This document shows positions 48,001-63,277 of a DNA stretch of 64,000 nucleotides, in pieces. The position numbers were made by a program, and so were the translations under genes. The stretch lies in assembly GCA_025345505.1 (NCBI GenBank), contig JANVCC010000076.1:13532057-13596056 (forward strand), in the 5' to 3' direction. Source of the stretch: Todiramphus chloris collaris. Taxonomy: Eukaryota; Chordata; Aves; Coraciiformes; Alcedinidae. The stretch's first letter is position 1; every line of letters begins with the position of its first letter. The notes beneath the pieces are model-generated. The model was not told the DNA's origin. It was given only the letters and a program-made list of their open reading frames with translations, and made no database searches.

Positions 48001-51000
48001 GTTGTTGAATACTCAAGAGAATTGCAACGTTTTCACACATGTCAAACAAGTTGCCTGGAAAAAACTAAGCAAAAAACTAGTTAACTACAGAAGGGTAATA
48101 ATTTGTATATCTCAAATGAAGAACAGCTTATACCAGAGCTGCTACATTCCAGTAAGCCTCCTTTATCTTGAATCCTGCAACCTGCTTTCTTCTAACATGT
48201 TAGATGACTTGTCTAGGATCCCATGCTAACTCTGCTTCAGATTTTGAACATTTTTAGACTGCAGATTTGTGGGATAACATGGTGATTATGTCACATTTAG
48301 AAACTGTTATAGACTGGATGACCAGTCAAGGATTCCTAGCAATAGAACCTTTCTGGTATAAATACCCATAGGGCTATATAATGTTTTAGCTGTGCTGATG
48401 ATCTGACCCTCTGTCTACAGAATCTATATTCAAGGTTTGTACTTACAGTGTAACCTTCCTTCACTGACTCAAGTGGCAAAGCACCACTTCCTCTTTCTCC
48501 TTTAAAACCTTGCAGAAAGGTCTTTTTTAATATTTATATATAAAGGAAAAAATATTTCCTTTTTTTTTTTATCTTAAAAACATAATTTTCTACTTTATTA
48601 AAAGACAGTGCTATTTTGCTTCTTTTCTTTGTATGAGTGGAGTTAATGTAGAAAAAGCCTTTTATGACCTGCTGTGTGCTCCAGTTTGCAGAGAAAGATG
48701 TATTGACTGTTCCTGGTTTCTGGCCTGAGGAGGTTTTCTGGCCACATGCCCACTGCCTAGTAGATTGTATTTGAAATATTTCCTAGAATGCCTCCCCTTT
48801 CAACCTCCTGCCTTCTGTTGGAGTTTGGTGGGAAAACAAAGCCCTGCAGAATACTTCTGTGATTATTTTTACCTGCCAGATCCCCCTACTTCTAATGCTG
48901 ATAAGTATCTCTTACACCCCCCCACCTCTAGTTTCAGGCTTTTTAATTGCTAGTTGAATCTCCTTTGTTATAAAATGCTAATTGTTCTGCAATATTCAAA
49001 GAATGTTTGTAAAATGTATAGGAGAAGACTGTGCACTTCATGCAGACCACTTCTTCAGCCCACGTTGAACCTTATTTTGGTGGACATACCGAATCTTAAA
49101 ATTCATTGCTCCAATTTGAGACAACTGGTTGCAGACTTCTTTTAAAACATATTTATACCAGATAATAGTCTACACAGCTGCCAGGTGCTGTTCATATACT
49201 TCTGAGAAGAAGCTGTCGTGTACATCATTGTCTGTCTAGCCACAGTTTTGTATCCTGACATCCCTTCGTTTCCTTCTATGCCTTCTGTACTGCCTCAAGT
49301 ATGCGGTGGCCTGCTTCTCCAAGTATCCACTATCACAAGTTTCTAGTCATTTTAGGTAGGTCTGAGCCTACCTATTTTAGGTTAATGGGATTTTTCTTCC
49401 ATTGACTTATACAGGAACAGAATCAAGTTCTTATAATGTCACGGCATACCACTGTGTGGTATATATAAGTTCACTTTTAATAGAGCAAGGAAGGAAATAA
49501 AACTGCATCCACCTGATCTTACTTCCAATTCTTATTTTGCCAGTGTATTCTGCTTTTCAGCGATGTAAACATATTCTTCTGAATGGGTAAGCGGAAGGCA
49601 AGTGTTGGACGCTGCTTATCGTTTGCCTATGTCTTTGAGAGGGCATCTTACTTTGTTAAAATTACAGTAATGCACTTGTTTTTGGGGAAATTAATTTTGG
49701 TGTAATGAATAGAGTAATACTTGTGAGCATGAACAATGAAGTATTCATCTCATATGGTTTGACGCAATTGTTTTCATTGAGACAAGAGGTGCGTATAGAA
49801 TAGGAACTTCAGTAAGAAGCAAGTAATGTAAATATTCAAATATATTCTTATAATTGAAAAGATGCTTTCTAAACTAATGACCCGAATTCCATCCTATTCT
49901 GAGGCTGCACTATGAGAGCTTTCCAGTACAAAGTCACTTCATGTTAACTATTATTTTATACTTCTTTACTTTGACAAGATAACATAGATATTTGTATAAA
50001 TAAGTCACACTACATATATTTTTCAAAAAATGGACTGCTAACAAGTAATGTATCTCTCAGAACTATGCTTATTAATAAATACTGTCTCAGTTTTTAATAC
50101 TTAGTTTTGATACCTTGCTTTTCCTTATGATGCAGTAAGGAAAAATACTACACAGCATAGTGTAATAATAAAATACCTGGTTGTATCTGACTGGTGGACA
50201 TGTTAATGAGGGCACTGTATTCCAGTTAACAGGGTAGATCAGCAGGGTCAATTAATTATTCTGCATGAAGTCTTAGCCCACTGAACTGCTTCCTGTTGGA
50301 GTTAGCATGACTTTCTCAACATGGTGCTTGCTTTGGACTGTAAATGTATACATTGTATTAAGTACAACAGGAGAGAACTCACTTTCTATCCACAGAAGAA
50401 TGTGTAAGGAGGCATTAATGTGTAAAATAAACAACTTTATAAAATTAGTTTGTTACGCAGAATACATTGACAAAACAAAAGTATGTTGCGAACCTTCATT
50501 CACTAATTTCTAGCATTTTGCTCTAATTATAAAGCAGTGTTTTCACTGCTCTAAGAGACACAACCCTTATCTTAGGGTGCTTTGTATCTAACAGACAATT
50601 TTACAAAAGTAAAACACAACATCAAAGACAACTAGGAAGATCAGAGATAGAAGTTGTCTTTTGGTTCATTTGGGTGGGTGTTTTACTTTATTTCAACAAT
50701 ACCTTCGTTATTTTTCTGTGTGGGATCTGCCTAGTTTACACATACATAAAAGAGAGGCACTGGCTTAAAGGTAAATTTAAAAAGCAAAAAGACTTAGAGG
50801 TAAGACTGAAAAATCGTAACTGACGTGCTGGGTCAGATTTTTCCTTTGGATGCACACAGCTTTCACCAAGCACAGAACACGTGTGGGTATCATTTGGTCT
50901 GAGACACATGCTACTCCAATTCCCAAAGGCAAAATTAGCTTCTCATTGAGCAAGGCTTTACTACTGTCCATCCTTGAGCAAGAATCCTGCTGAATCCAGG

Positions 51001-51685
51001 AGGAAGTTTCCTTTGTGTAAAGCCCTGATTTGGTCTCTTTGAGACCTATTCTATTTCTGCTTTCCCTCCTGCACCTTCTGGACTTGTGTTGCAAGCTGGC
51101 ACCAGCTTTTCTCAGTTACCAAAATAGTCCTAGATCACTGTTACAAGGTCTGAGGCTGTATTCTGGGTGTGTAGTGCAAAATCTATTATATAGCTGGTCT
51201 GTTTTCTGATGTTATAGCAGGATATTTTACCATCAGTGTGACACTTTACCAAATGGAGAATACATTGGAATTCACACTCTCAGGATCTCCTGATAGAAGC
51301 ATTATGGTGCCTGCTGCCTGCAGCAATTTAGCATGGTCAAGCTATGGCCTTCCTCTGTCCTACTGCATGCATTTCTCTATGCCTATGTAACAGGGGGCTA
51401 CTATAGAGGGGATGCAAAAATGATTCCAGGGCGAGAGTTTGGTCATTTTTTAATGAAGGTGACAATATTCAAAATATGAATGAGACACAATCTATGTATT
51501 TATAGAAAAGTCTATTAAACTTAACACTTATTAATGCCATTTGCATAGTGATTACTATCTTTGTGATAGAAAAATCAAGGCACAAATGGTTTTTCTCTTT
51601 GGAGTCTGATAGAATGGCTTGCTGTCTCTGTGGGTTTTTGGCTAGACTTTTGGTTAGTCTAACATTTATGTATTCTTCCCATAAG
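45033..51685 (+). other. GLRB: GLRB intron 4 (6.7 kb)
   Basis: AT-rich intron. No exon or transposon family is recognised with confidence. The interval 45890-46020 is slightly more GC-rich, with short open frames on the minus strand, but shows no known protein. Confidence 0.88.
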
Positions 51686-51915
51686 GATTATAGAGTCAAC
51701 ATCTTTCTAAGACAAAAGTGGAATGACCCAAGACTCAAACTGCCCAATGACTGGAGAGGTTCAGATACGCTGACAGTGGATCCAACTATGTTTAAATGTC
51801 TTTGGAAGCCAGACTTATTCTTTGCAAATGAAAAAAATGCTAACTTCCATGATGTCACACAAGAAAATATCCTTCTTTTCATATTTCGGGATGGAGATGT
51901 CCTAGTCAGCATGAG
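51686..51915 (+). CDS. GLRB: GLRB exon 5: core ligand-binding domain
   Basis: Encodes residues 100-176, beginning [20 protein letters not shown] and running through '[20 protein letters not shown]', '[16 protein letters not shown]' and '[10 protein letters not shown]'. These are the family's FxRQxWxDxRL strand, the WKPDLFF loop A region and the loop E region of the subunit interface. Compared with human as I recall it, changes include N120, W122, T127, F135 and N at the 'NANFH' position. All are in register and none breaks the frame. Acceptor 'cccataag|gatt' has a weak pyrimidine tract; the donor is 'atgag|gtattt'. Arg176 is split to the next exon. Confidence 0.97.
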
Positions 51916-55467
<3,552 letters not shown>

Positions 55468-55608
55468 TTGGTTACACAACTGATGACTTAAGGTTTATCT
55501 GGCAATCTGGAGATCCTGTACAGCTAGAGAAAATTGCTCTGCCTCAGTTTGATATTAAAAAGGAGGATATTGAATATGGTAACTGTACCAAGTATTATAA
55601 AGGGACAG
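55468..55608 (+). CDS. GLRB: GLRB exon 7: loops F and C of extracellular domain
   Basis: Encodes residues 204-251: [20 protein letters not shown], then [20 protein letters not shown] and KYYKGT, with Gly251 split. It contains the sequon N242-C-T and Cys243, the first cysteine of the second, glycine-receptor-specific disulfide (Cys243-Cys255) that closes loop C. The sequence matches human GLRB closely. Splice sites are 'cttgtag|ttggtt' and 'gggacag|gtaggt'. Confidence 0.98.
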
Positions 55609-58600
55609 GTAGGTAATATAAATTATATCCTTGGTAAAAAAAGCTTTAAGCTTCCTTCAATTATTATTCATAGTTGATGGTTAAGATTCCAGCTCATGTC
55701 TTACATTTCATAGGATAAAATATATTGCTTTTAACAAACAAGTACTTCATATAATAGTAACTACCATATGTGATCACTGAAGATAAGATGAAATATTTGT
55801 CTTGGTATTGCTTCCTTCTCTTGTGATCTTACTATCACCATTGTGTTTCTATAGTCACAATACCTGTTTGTGCTTCTAAGTTTCTAACTTTTCTGAAAGG
55901 ATGTTCACACAGAATTGTGCCATGTGCTGCAAAGTAGGATAATTTGGGGTTTCTGGTTTGACTTTTGTCCAAGAAATGGGTAGTATTAGAGTGTAACTTC
56001 AAATGCTTCACCCTACAGGTTCTTCCTTTAAGTTTTCTGAAAAGTCTGTCATTATAGAAAGCTGCTTACAATCCTTAGCCCTGTATTTATTTAATCCTAT
56101 GATTATTTTCCAAGTGTAGGCACAAATTTATTCAATGTTTTCTGTACTCTGAATTCTGAATGATTTATCTTTTCTACCTTGATTGATTCCTGCCTATAAC
56201 TTTAGCCAAACTACTCACATACTTTCTACAACAACAGAAATCAGCATTACATGTTTTAGTCAGTGCTCTTGCATCGTATGTATCTCCCATTAAAACTCAA
56301 GGAGGACAGCTGTGGGGCTGCAGCTTCTCAGGATCCTTTGCAAGTTTCTCATTGACTTTTCAGCAGAACTTGAGGGTCTGTTACTTGCAGTTGCTCCTGA
56401 GCTAGATCTCAAGTATGAAGAGATCTCAAGTAACCTTAGTATGTCTCAGAATTAAGGAATTTAACTCAAAAAAGGATAATGAAAATTGAGATGGGGTTTA
56501 TTTTTTAACTGCAAAATGAGTGGGTTCTTAGCCTAACTATGTAATTCAGCATCTCAGGTGACTTACCATTTGCAAGTAATAAGAAATCATCTCTTCTCTG
56601 GAAAATTCTGCATTTGTAAAAGTGTAACCAACTGGTAGTGATTGCTTTCAAGTCTAATTTGGGATACGGTAGAAGCTTACTTAGCAGTAAGAAAAAGATG
56701 TTATTCTTAATTGAAAAATAAATTCACTGGGAAAGAAAAAAGGCTATAAAGTAGTGAGATTTTATAGAAATGGATCTTGCAATTCCCAAATAAAATTCAT
56801 ACAAATGGGAAAATTGGAAAACTTACATTCTATTTGAGGGAAAAAGAAATTATTACTTAAGATTGCTAATATTTACTCAAGTTTGCTATCTTGTTATTGA
56901 AGTTATCATGGTCAGTTTTGCCCTAAATCTAAAATTAAACACCTAAAAAATCTTTAGATATTTTAGTTGGTTTTAGGAACCTTCAAGAAAAATCTAAGGA
57001 CACTTTACCATTAAACAGGAAAGAAAATCAGTAGTGTTCTCTCAAGTTGCAGCACCTTGTGACCAATAGTTGAAATGACACTGCAAAATGCTCAGTAAAA
57101 TAGTCACATTTCATGTGCTTCTATGTGATTTGAACATAAAGAACGTGAGAGGACCATCAGACTGGGTGGAGTGACAGCATGAAATTTTTAAAAGCTTTTC
57201 TAATTCTTTTATTGCAGATCCTTTTTGTTTAAAACTTATGAACATTCATGTTAATCTCATAATTAAGAGTGAAATGAATACTTCATTAATGTGAATGGAA
57301 TGTTTTAGTAATCTAAAATATGTTTAAAGGGTGTTTTCAGTAATTAGTAGTTGTTTGATTTACTTTAAATTCTTATATTGAAGGTATTTAAAAAAGATTT
57401 TTGCACACTGAGTTTAAAGGATTTTGTCAGGTAATCAGGAGGCAGTGTTGCATGTAGAAGACCTTATTCTTTACTGCCTATTTATGTCAAATGATGTTTT
57501 ATCATACTTACCTGAGCAGAAGAGGATCAACATATTAGGGATGCCTTTTGCAGCAATAAAGTGAATAGTTAAGTTTACAAATTGCCTGTTCTTTGTTTAT
57601 CAGTGGGTATGACAAATCCAAATAGGTCTCCACGAGCTGAATGGTGAGGGCAATAGGTACTATTCTCTGCCTGATGAAAGATGACACAAAGGTGTACAGA
57701 ATGCATTTCTGGCATAAAGCAAAAAAAATGATGATTTTGAAGGTCATCCCTCATTTGAAAATAAAACCTAAAAGTATCTGAACACTATTCAGAAATTATA
57801 GAGGGGAAATTCATCAGACAACAGATCACTGAAGGGGATATAACGAACTATAAAATACCATAGTCTTCCACACAAATACATTTTTCCTTAATGTTTTATT
57901 GTTTTGTTATTTTTGTTATTTTATGCCCAAACAGCACTTTTAAGATGACTTCTCATTCTATGTCACTTAATTGATAAAATATAATTAATAAATAGATTTA
58001 TTTTTGACAGATTCTATCTTCTAAATCAGCTTTGCACCAAATCAGTTGATACAGACTGATCTGGATTTTGAAAGTGTTGCAATAAAACATAGAAATGCCT
58101 TTTCCTTGTAGTAGAATAGCGTGTGAAGTTGTTTTTACAATGCTGTTGTGATAATATTAGCATAAAAATGCCAGTTCTGATAATTGAGTGAAAATATGAA
58201 CAGAATTTGTTTTCTAGTTGTCGGACTTCCTGATCCATCTGTTATCTCCAGCAAGACCTCTAGTATCTGCACCTTTATTTTTAATTAATCTTAACATGTG
58301 TTCTGAAATGTTTGTGTGCTTTAGATCCTCATCTTAGAAGACTTGAGACAGTAATCTTTGTTTTCAAAATTTACAGTGTTTTTAGAGTCTTTTTTAAAAA
58401 GTCTGTACCAATTTTACAAGTCTTCTGTACCATATTTCAGTACTGGGGGAATCTTTGCTTGTAGTCACATTCAGATCACCTCTTTCCATTCTAAACTTTC
58501 TACACTAATATTTCTTAATTCCATCTTTTTCACAAATTAATGCTAAGTATGATTTTTCAGATGAGCTTGAGTCAGTATGACTGCTAAACTCCATTGGTTT

Positions 58601-58915
58601 TATCTGGACTGCATCTTAAAGCCAGTGTTAAGATGAGGATCACTTTAATTGCCTGTTACTGATGTGCTGTGAAAAGATGGAGGGTGCCTTGTCGAGCACA
58701 GAGGTTACCACATGCCTGACCACACTTTGTGGTTATGTAGATGTGTGTTTTGAACAACTGAGGCTTTTTGCAGATTGAACTCTTTGTCTTTATAAAGAAA
58801 ATCAAATAATTGAACTATTGCTCTTATCTTAAATTTAAAAAGGCATGGAATATACGGATTGGAAGAGGTTGACCTGCAAAGTACATTAAACATCAATGCA
58901 TTTATTTCTTTAAAG
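55609..58915 (+). other. GLRB: GLRB intron 7 (3.3 kb)
   Basis: AT-rich intron with no recognised gene or transposon. Acceptor 'tttctttaaag' at 58915. Confidence 0.9.
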
Positions 58916-59068
58916 GTTATTACACTTGTGTAGAAGTAATCTTCACTTTAAGAAGACAAGTTGGATTTTACATGATGGGTGTTTATGCTCCTACACTGCT
59001 AATTGTTGTTCTATCCTGGCTGTCATTTTGGATCAATCCTGATGCAAGTGCTGCAAGAGTCCCACTGG
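58916..59068 (+). CDS. GLRB: GLRB exon 8: pre-TM1 and TM1
   Basis: Encodes residues 251-302: [20 protein letters not shown], then [20 protein letters not shown] and [10 protein letters not shown], with Gly302 split. It holds Cys255 (partner of Cys243), the pre-TM1 'LRRQVGFY' segment, TM1 (about residues 268-289, with the family's Pro276) and the '[13 protein letters not shown]' linker into TM2. Splice sites are 'tctttaaag|gttatt' and 'ccactgg|gtaacc'. The family intron after the 'V-x-L-G' motif is conserved. TM2-TM4 and the gephyrin-binding loop are not in the window. Confidence 0.98.
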
Positions 59069-60145
59069 GTAACCTGTGTTTACACATACCATCCCAATCC
59101 ACTTGAACAACATTGAGTCATTCTCAGTTGCTTTGACAAATGGACACTGAAAGCAACTTCATTTCCATTTTCTGACCATCATTTTCATGGAAATCTTCTC
59201 ACTCCTAGTCCTGTGAAATCCACCTCCACATTAGGACTTCACTTGCTAATGGTTCCAGTGTTTGTGTGGCAAGCACACTGTCTGTCTTTCTCTCAACCTG
59301 GACAAATCTGATTGTATCTGTGTGCAGACGATGCTGCAGAGACTGTGGCAATATGCAGTTTATAGGAATGTGAACATTTGAATAATCAGTAAGGAAGCAG
59401 GATGATGAATAAGGCTCTAAATAGCTACATCTTGGAGTAGTTTTATTTGAAGATAAATAGAAACAGAATGATGTCTGGAAGAGAATTAATATCCTTATTA
59501 CCTGAGTGACTTTATTTCATCAGACTCAGTTCATGAGAGGACATCAGGCTTGTGTGTTAATGCTGCTCAGCACAACACTGCAGGCAGGCCTTTCATTTAT
59601 TGCGAAGTAGTAGGACACAGTTAATCAAAATAATATTATCTTGACTAATTGTATTGTACACAGGACTCCAGCTCTAGGTTGGCCAAACCTGCTGACCCCA
59701 AGAGCTCAATGAAATGCAGAGCCAAGCTCTTGGATCATGACACTTCTATTTGGATTCCCTTCCCTATGCCATGAGCTCTCCTTTCCCATGCTTTAGCCTC
59801 TCCATTGCTGCCCTCTTCCTTGGCACTCCCACCTCCCCAAGTCCATACTCTTATGCAGCCTCACATGCATGAATGTGTGTTGATAAGCACTAGAAACCCT
59901 TGGAAGGAGGACCTGCCATTATCACCTTACCAGTCTATGTCTGTGATCTGCAGAGTCTTGAAGCAGTGAGCAGCTGAAATCCATGTGTTAAGAGTGAGCT
60001 GGAGCAGGAATGGTGCTGAGTTTTGCTAGGTGGAAAGGCATCCACATACCCTCTGCTCCCATCTCAGGTCATCTATCATTCCTTTTCCTCCTCCAGTGAT
60101 ATGACAGGCAAAATAAAATAAAAGCTGCAACACCCTAACAATTTA

Positions 60146-60605
60146 AGAAGGATGTGAAGGTCCTTGAATGCATCCAGAGGACAGCAACAAAGTTGGTGAC
60201 AGGACTGAATGTCCTGTGAGAAGCAGCTAAGGACTTTGGTCTTCTCTAATTTGGAGAAAAGGAGGCTGGGGAGTGACCTCATTGCTCTCTACAGGTTCTG
60301 CAGGAGGGGAAGAGGAGAGGGAGGTGCTGCTCTCTTCTCCATGGTATTCAGTGAGAAGTGAATGGTTGTGCATGGGGACAGTTCAAAACTGTTCCAGGGA
60401 GTTTTAAATTGGACATTAGGAAGCATTTCTTTACTGAGAGGGTGGCCAAACACTGGAACAGGCTTCCCAGAGAGGTGGTTGATGCCCCAAGCCTGGCAGC
60501 GTTTAAAAGGCATTTGGACAATGCCTTTAATAGCTCACTTCAAGTTTTGGCCTTGAATCGGTCAGGCAGTTGGACTGGATGATTGTTGTAGAAACAGTCT
60601 ATTCT
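60146..60605 (+). mobile_element. CR1 LINE 3' fragment
   Basis: Runs from 'aaggtccttgaatgcatcca' through 'gaagcatttctttactgaga', 'aacactggaacaggcttccc' and 'gttggactggatgattgttg' to the terminal 'ctattctaaaat'. These are the CR1 ORF2 C-terminal region and 3' UTR. A 74-codon open frame (60358-60582) retains residues such as 'FFTERVAKHWNRLPREVVDA'. The copy is 5'-truncated and inactive. Confidence 0.95.
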
Positions 60606-61969
60606 AAAATATGGAGAACCATGACAGGAGTGCTACTTTTGGCTTGTGAGCCATGGTTGGCTACCTTGCTCTAATTAAATGTAACAAACCCAATATTTCA
60701 TTTTATTCATTCTATCTTTTTTCTAGGGATTTATTTCAGAATACAAATCAGCTTTTTTTTTTCAAATTTTGACCTTGAAAAATATTCATAGTTACCTGGG
60801 GAGGACTCATAATCTCTATTAGTTTGACAGCAAGTAATAAATATAATCTCTTACCTTGAAAAGTAGCAAGGATGCATTCCATAATGAGAAACATAAGACA
60901 TTTTAAGGAAAAAAGTGTGAGGAAAATGTAGCATGCATCAAATTAAAAAGATAGAAACAAGAACTGGAAATACTTTCCATGTGGTGAGCTCCAATATGAT
61001 CAAAACCTGAGAGGTATTTCCACTTTTATGTGGAATCCTGCACTTAAAATAGCCAACCAGACAGACTTATTAGCTATATATTAAATTTATAAGAGGCATA
61101 GTGGTGATTCTGTAGCATGGATATCTTTGTGACTAAACGTGCATGCTTATTTATTGTTAATTTGTTTCATTTATTAGAAGTCTTTATTGTCTCCTTTTAT
61201 GTATTAGCATTTCTGAAATAATGCATTTCAAAGATACTAACCATTAGTCTGGTTATGTAACTTTCCTGAATCCCCAAAAAAAGCAAAAAACCCCTCTGAA
61301 TCTGACCATCCTTTAGTCATGACTCAGTATACAGTGACGGAAGTTGCTAACACTGTCACTGGGGTAAGATACCTTCAGTTTGCAGGAGGGCAACAAACTA
61401 ACTCTTTTAGTTATATCCTTAAAGGTAGTTTACCTTGAAATCTAACAAGATGAGCATTGGTGTGTCAAGTGAATGATACCTAATCCCAAGAATATGTTAC
61501 CAATAGCCACTAGCAGTGGCTAAATACCAATCTCATCAGGTGAGAAGCTACATCAGAATTGCTTAAGAATCTGAAGTCATCACTACAACTACAACTAGTA
61601 GTACTTACAACTAATGCAGTCATCCCTAGAATTAATTATAGTGAGCTACTGCTCCCCATGGTAAGGTTTCTCAGAAGTTTTTAGGTGATGTAGGAGTACA
61701 AGACACTTTGCAAGCCAGTAAGCAAAATGTTTTTGTAGACGGATTAATGTTCTGGAAAAAGGCTGTACGTTTGTTTAAAGAAAAAACATTTGTCCATATA
61801 AGAACTACAATTGCAATCCCAATTTATACCTGTAGCATTTCACCTACCTAGAGCATCTGATGGTAGGAAAGTCCACAAAGGACTGGTATCTGGACAGCTG
61901 TGGCTAAGAGATGTAAAGGCTGATATCATTGAATTCTTCTGTCTGCTTAGATGCTGATGTTTCACCTTT

Positions 61970-62036
61970 TAATGAACCTGACAGATAGGACTAGTAGACC
62001 TTTAAAGGTGCCCTCCAACCAAAACCATTCTATGAT
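61970..62036 (+). mobile_element. Short CR1 LINE tail
   Basis: The words 'gacctttaaaggtgccctcc' and 'aaccaaaaccattctatgat' match the extreme 3' terminus of CR1 (consensus roughly 'gaggtcccttccaac' then 'ccattctgtgattct'). Only about 65 bases are present. Confidence 0.75.
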
Positions 62037-62194
62037 TCTCTACAGGTGGAAAGTGTGCCAGCATCCATTTGAAAAATTCCTTTCTTTCCCTCACTGCCAT
62101 GTGATCCCCAAAGGGAGTAACATCTTCCCTGTGGATGTAGGGATCTGAGAGATGTTGGACTTCTGTCCACCCACAGCAGTCTGCTAGTATGGAA

Positions 62195-62500
62195 CAGTGT
62201 AGGCGCTGGTCTCTTCTCACAAGTAACTAACAATAGAACAAGAGGCAATGTCCTCAAGCTGCATCAGGGGAGGTTTAAACTGGACATTAGGTAAAATTTT
62301 TTCACTGAGAGGGTTGTCAGGCATTGGAACAGGCTACCCAGGGAGGTGGTTTAGTCACCATCCCTGGATGTGTTTAAAAGCTCTATAGATGTTGTTCTTG
62401 GGGATATGGCTTACTGGTGAACTTGGTAGAGTAGGGTTAATGGTTGGACCCAATGATCTTAACAGTCTTTTCCAACCTTGATGTTTGAATGATTCTATGA
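62195..62500 (+). mobile_element. CR1 LINE 3' fragment
   Basis: Starts near 'gcgctggtctcttctcacaa' and continues through 'aatagaacaagaggcaatgt', 'tttttcactgagagggttgt', 'caggcattggaacaggctac' and 'gggttaatggttggacccaa' to 'aatgattctatga'. This is a 5'-truncated CR1 with an intact 3' terminus, lying about 160 bases after another CR1 tail. Confidence 0.95.
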
Positions 62501-62927
62501 TGAGTCCAGACTGCAGATGGGGGAACAACAGGATAACTAAAAGCTTGGAGTAGCAATCAGTCATATATTCCCCACATACAAAGGGCATCTAGATCTGCAG
62601 TCAGGCATGCCTTGCCCTGTCACTCCTTCCTCAGAACTCTCTTAGTTATGGTCATTTCATTTTGTAAAATGGTAAAAAATGTAGGATCTCAAAGGAAAGA
62701 TGTAAACATATATGTTAAAACTGTAGCACGAAGAAGGACAGGCACAATTTTGTCTTTTAGTTTACAAAGTTTAATGAGAGCAGAGAATGTTTTAGAGATA
62801 TCAAAATATAAGTAAAGCAAGACAAAATATTATGTTTTTCAGTAACATTAGTGAGATGAATCCAGACATTTTAAAAGCAGTAATGTAAATCAGAAAATAC
62901 TATAATATACATCATATAATTAACCTG

Positions 62928-63010
62928 TGGAATTCACTCCCAGCAGAAAGTGCTGAGGCCAGTAAGTTTGATGGATTCAAAAAGGGGGATTGATTTATCT
63001 GTCAGAATGT
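62928..63010 (+). mobile_element. Possible old CR1-like fragment
   Basis: The phrase 'ctgtggaattcactcccagc' followed by 'agtttgatggattcaaaaag' resembles the 3' part of older reptile/bird CR1 subfamilies ('tggaattcactgcc' then 'gattcaaaaaggg'). It is short and diverged, so the assignment is weak. Confidence 0.4.
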
Positions 63011-63277
63011 GTTGAAGTGCTTTGCTGGACTGACACTTTCAGATATTATGCACAGGTAACCTTTTAAAATAGTACCTCTGTGCTATCGTGCTTTAGGCTG
63101 GGAGCTAACATTGCTGTTAAGTTAAACTTTGACATCACGAAGGATGCCACCCTAGGAGCAAGAATGCTGAGGTATTTCCTAGAAAGGCCAACTTTCCCTT
63201 TACTTTGCATGTGTGGAGGAAGGAGCTCTGTCCCTTCTCTTTTCTTCTCCCTGAGAAGAAAAGGGGGATTGAGAAAA

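Noticed and set aside
51548-51685. Open frame extending upstream of GLRB exon 5
   Set aside because: The frame is open for 46 codons before the exon, but the acceptor at 51685 and the match to GLRB starting at Asp100 show that the upstream part is intron.
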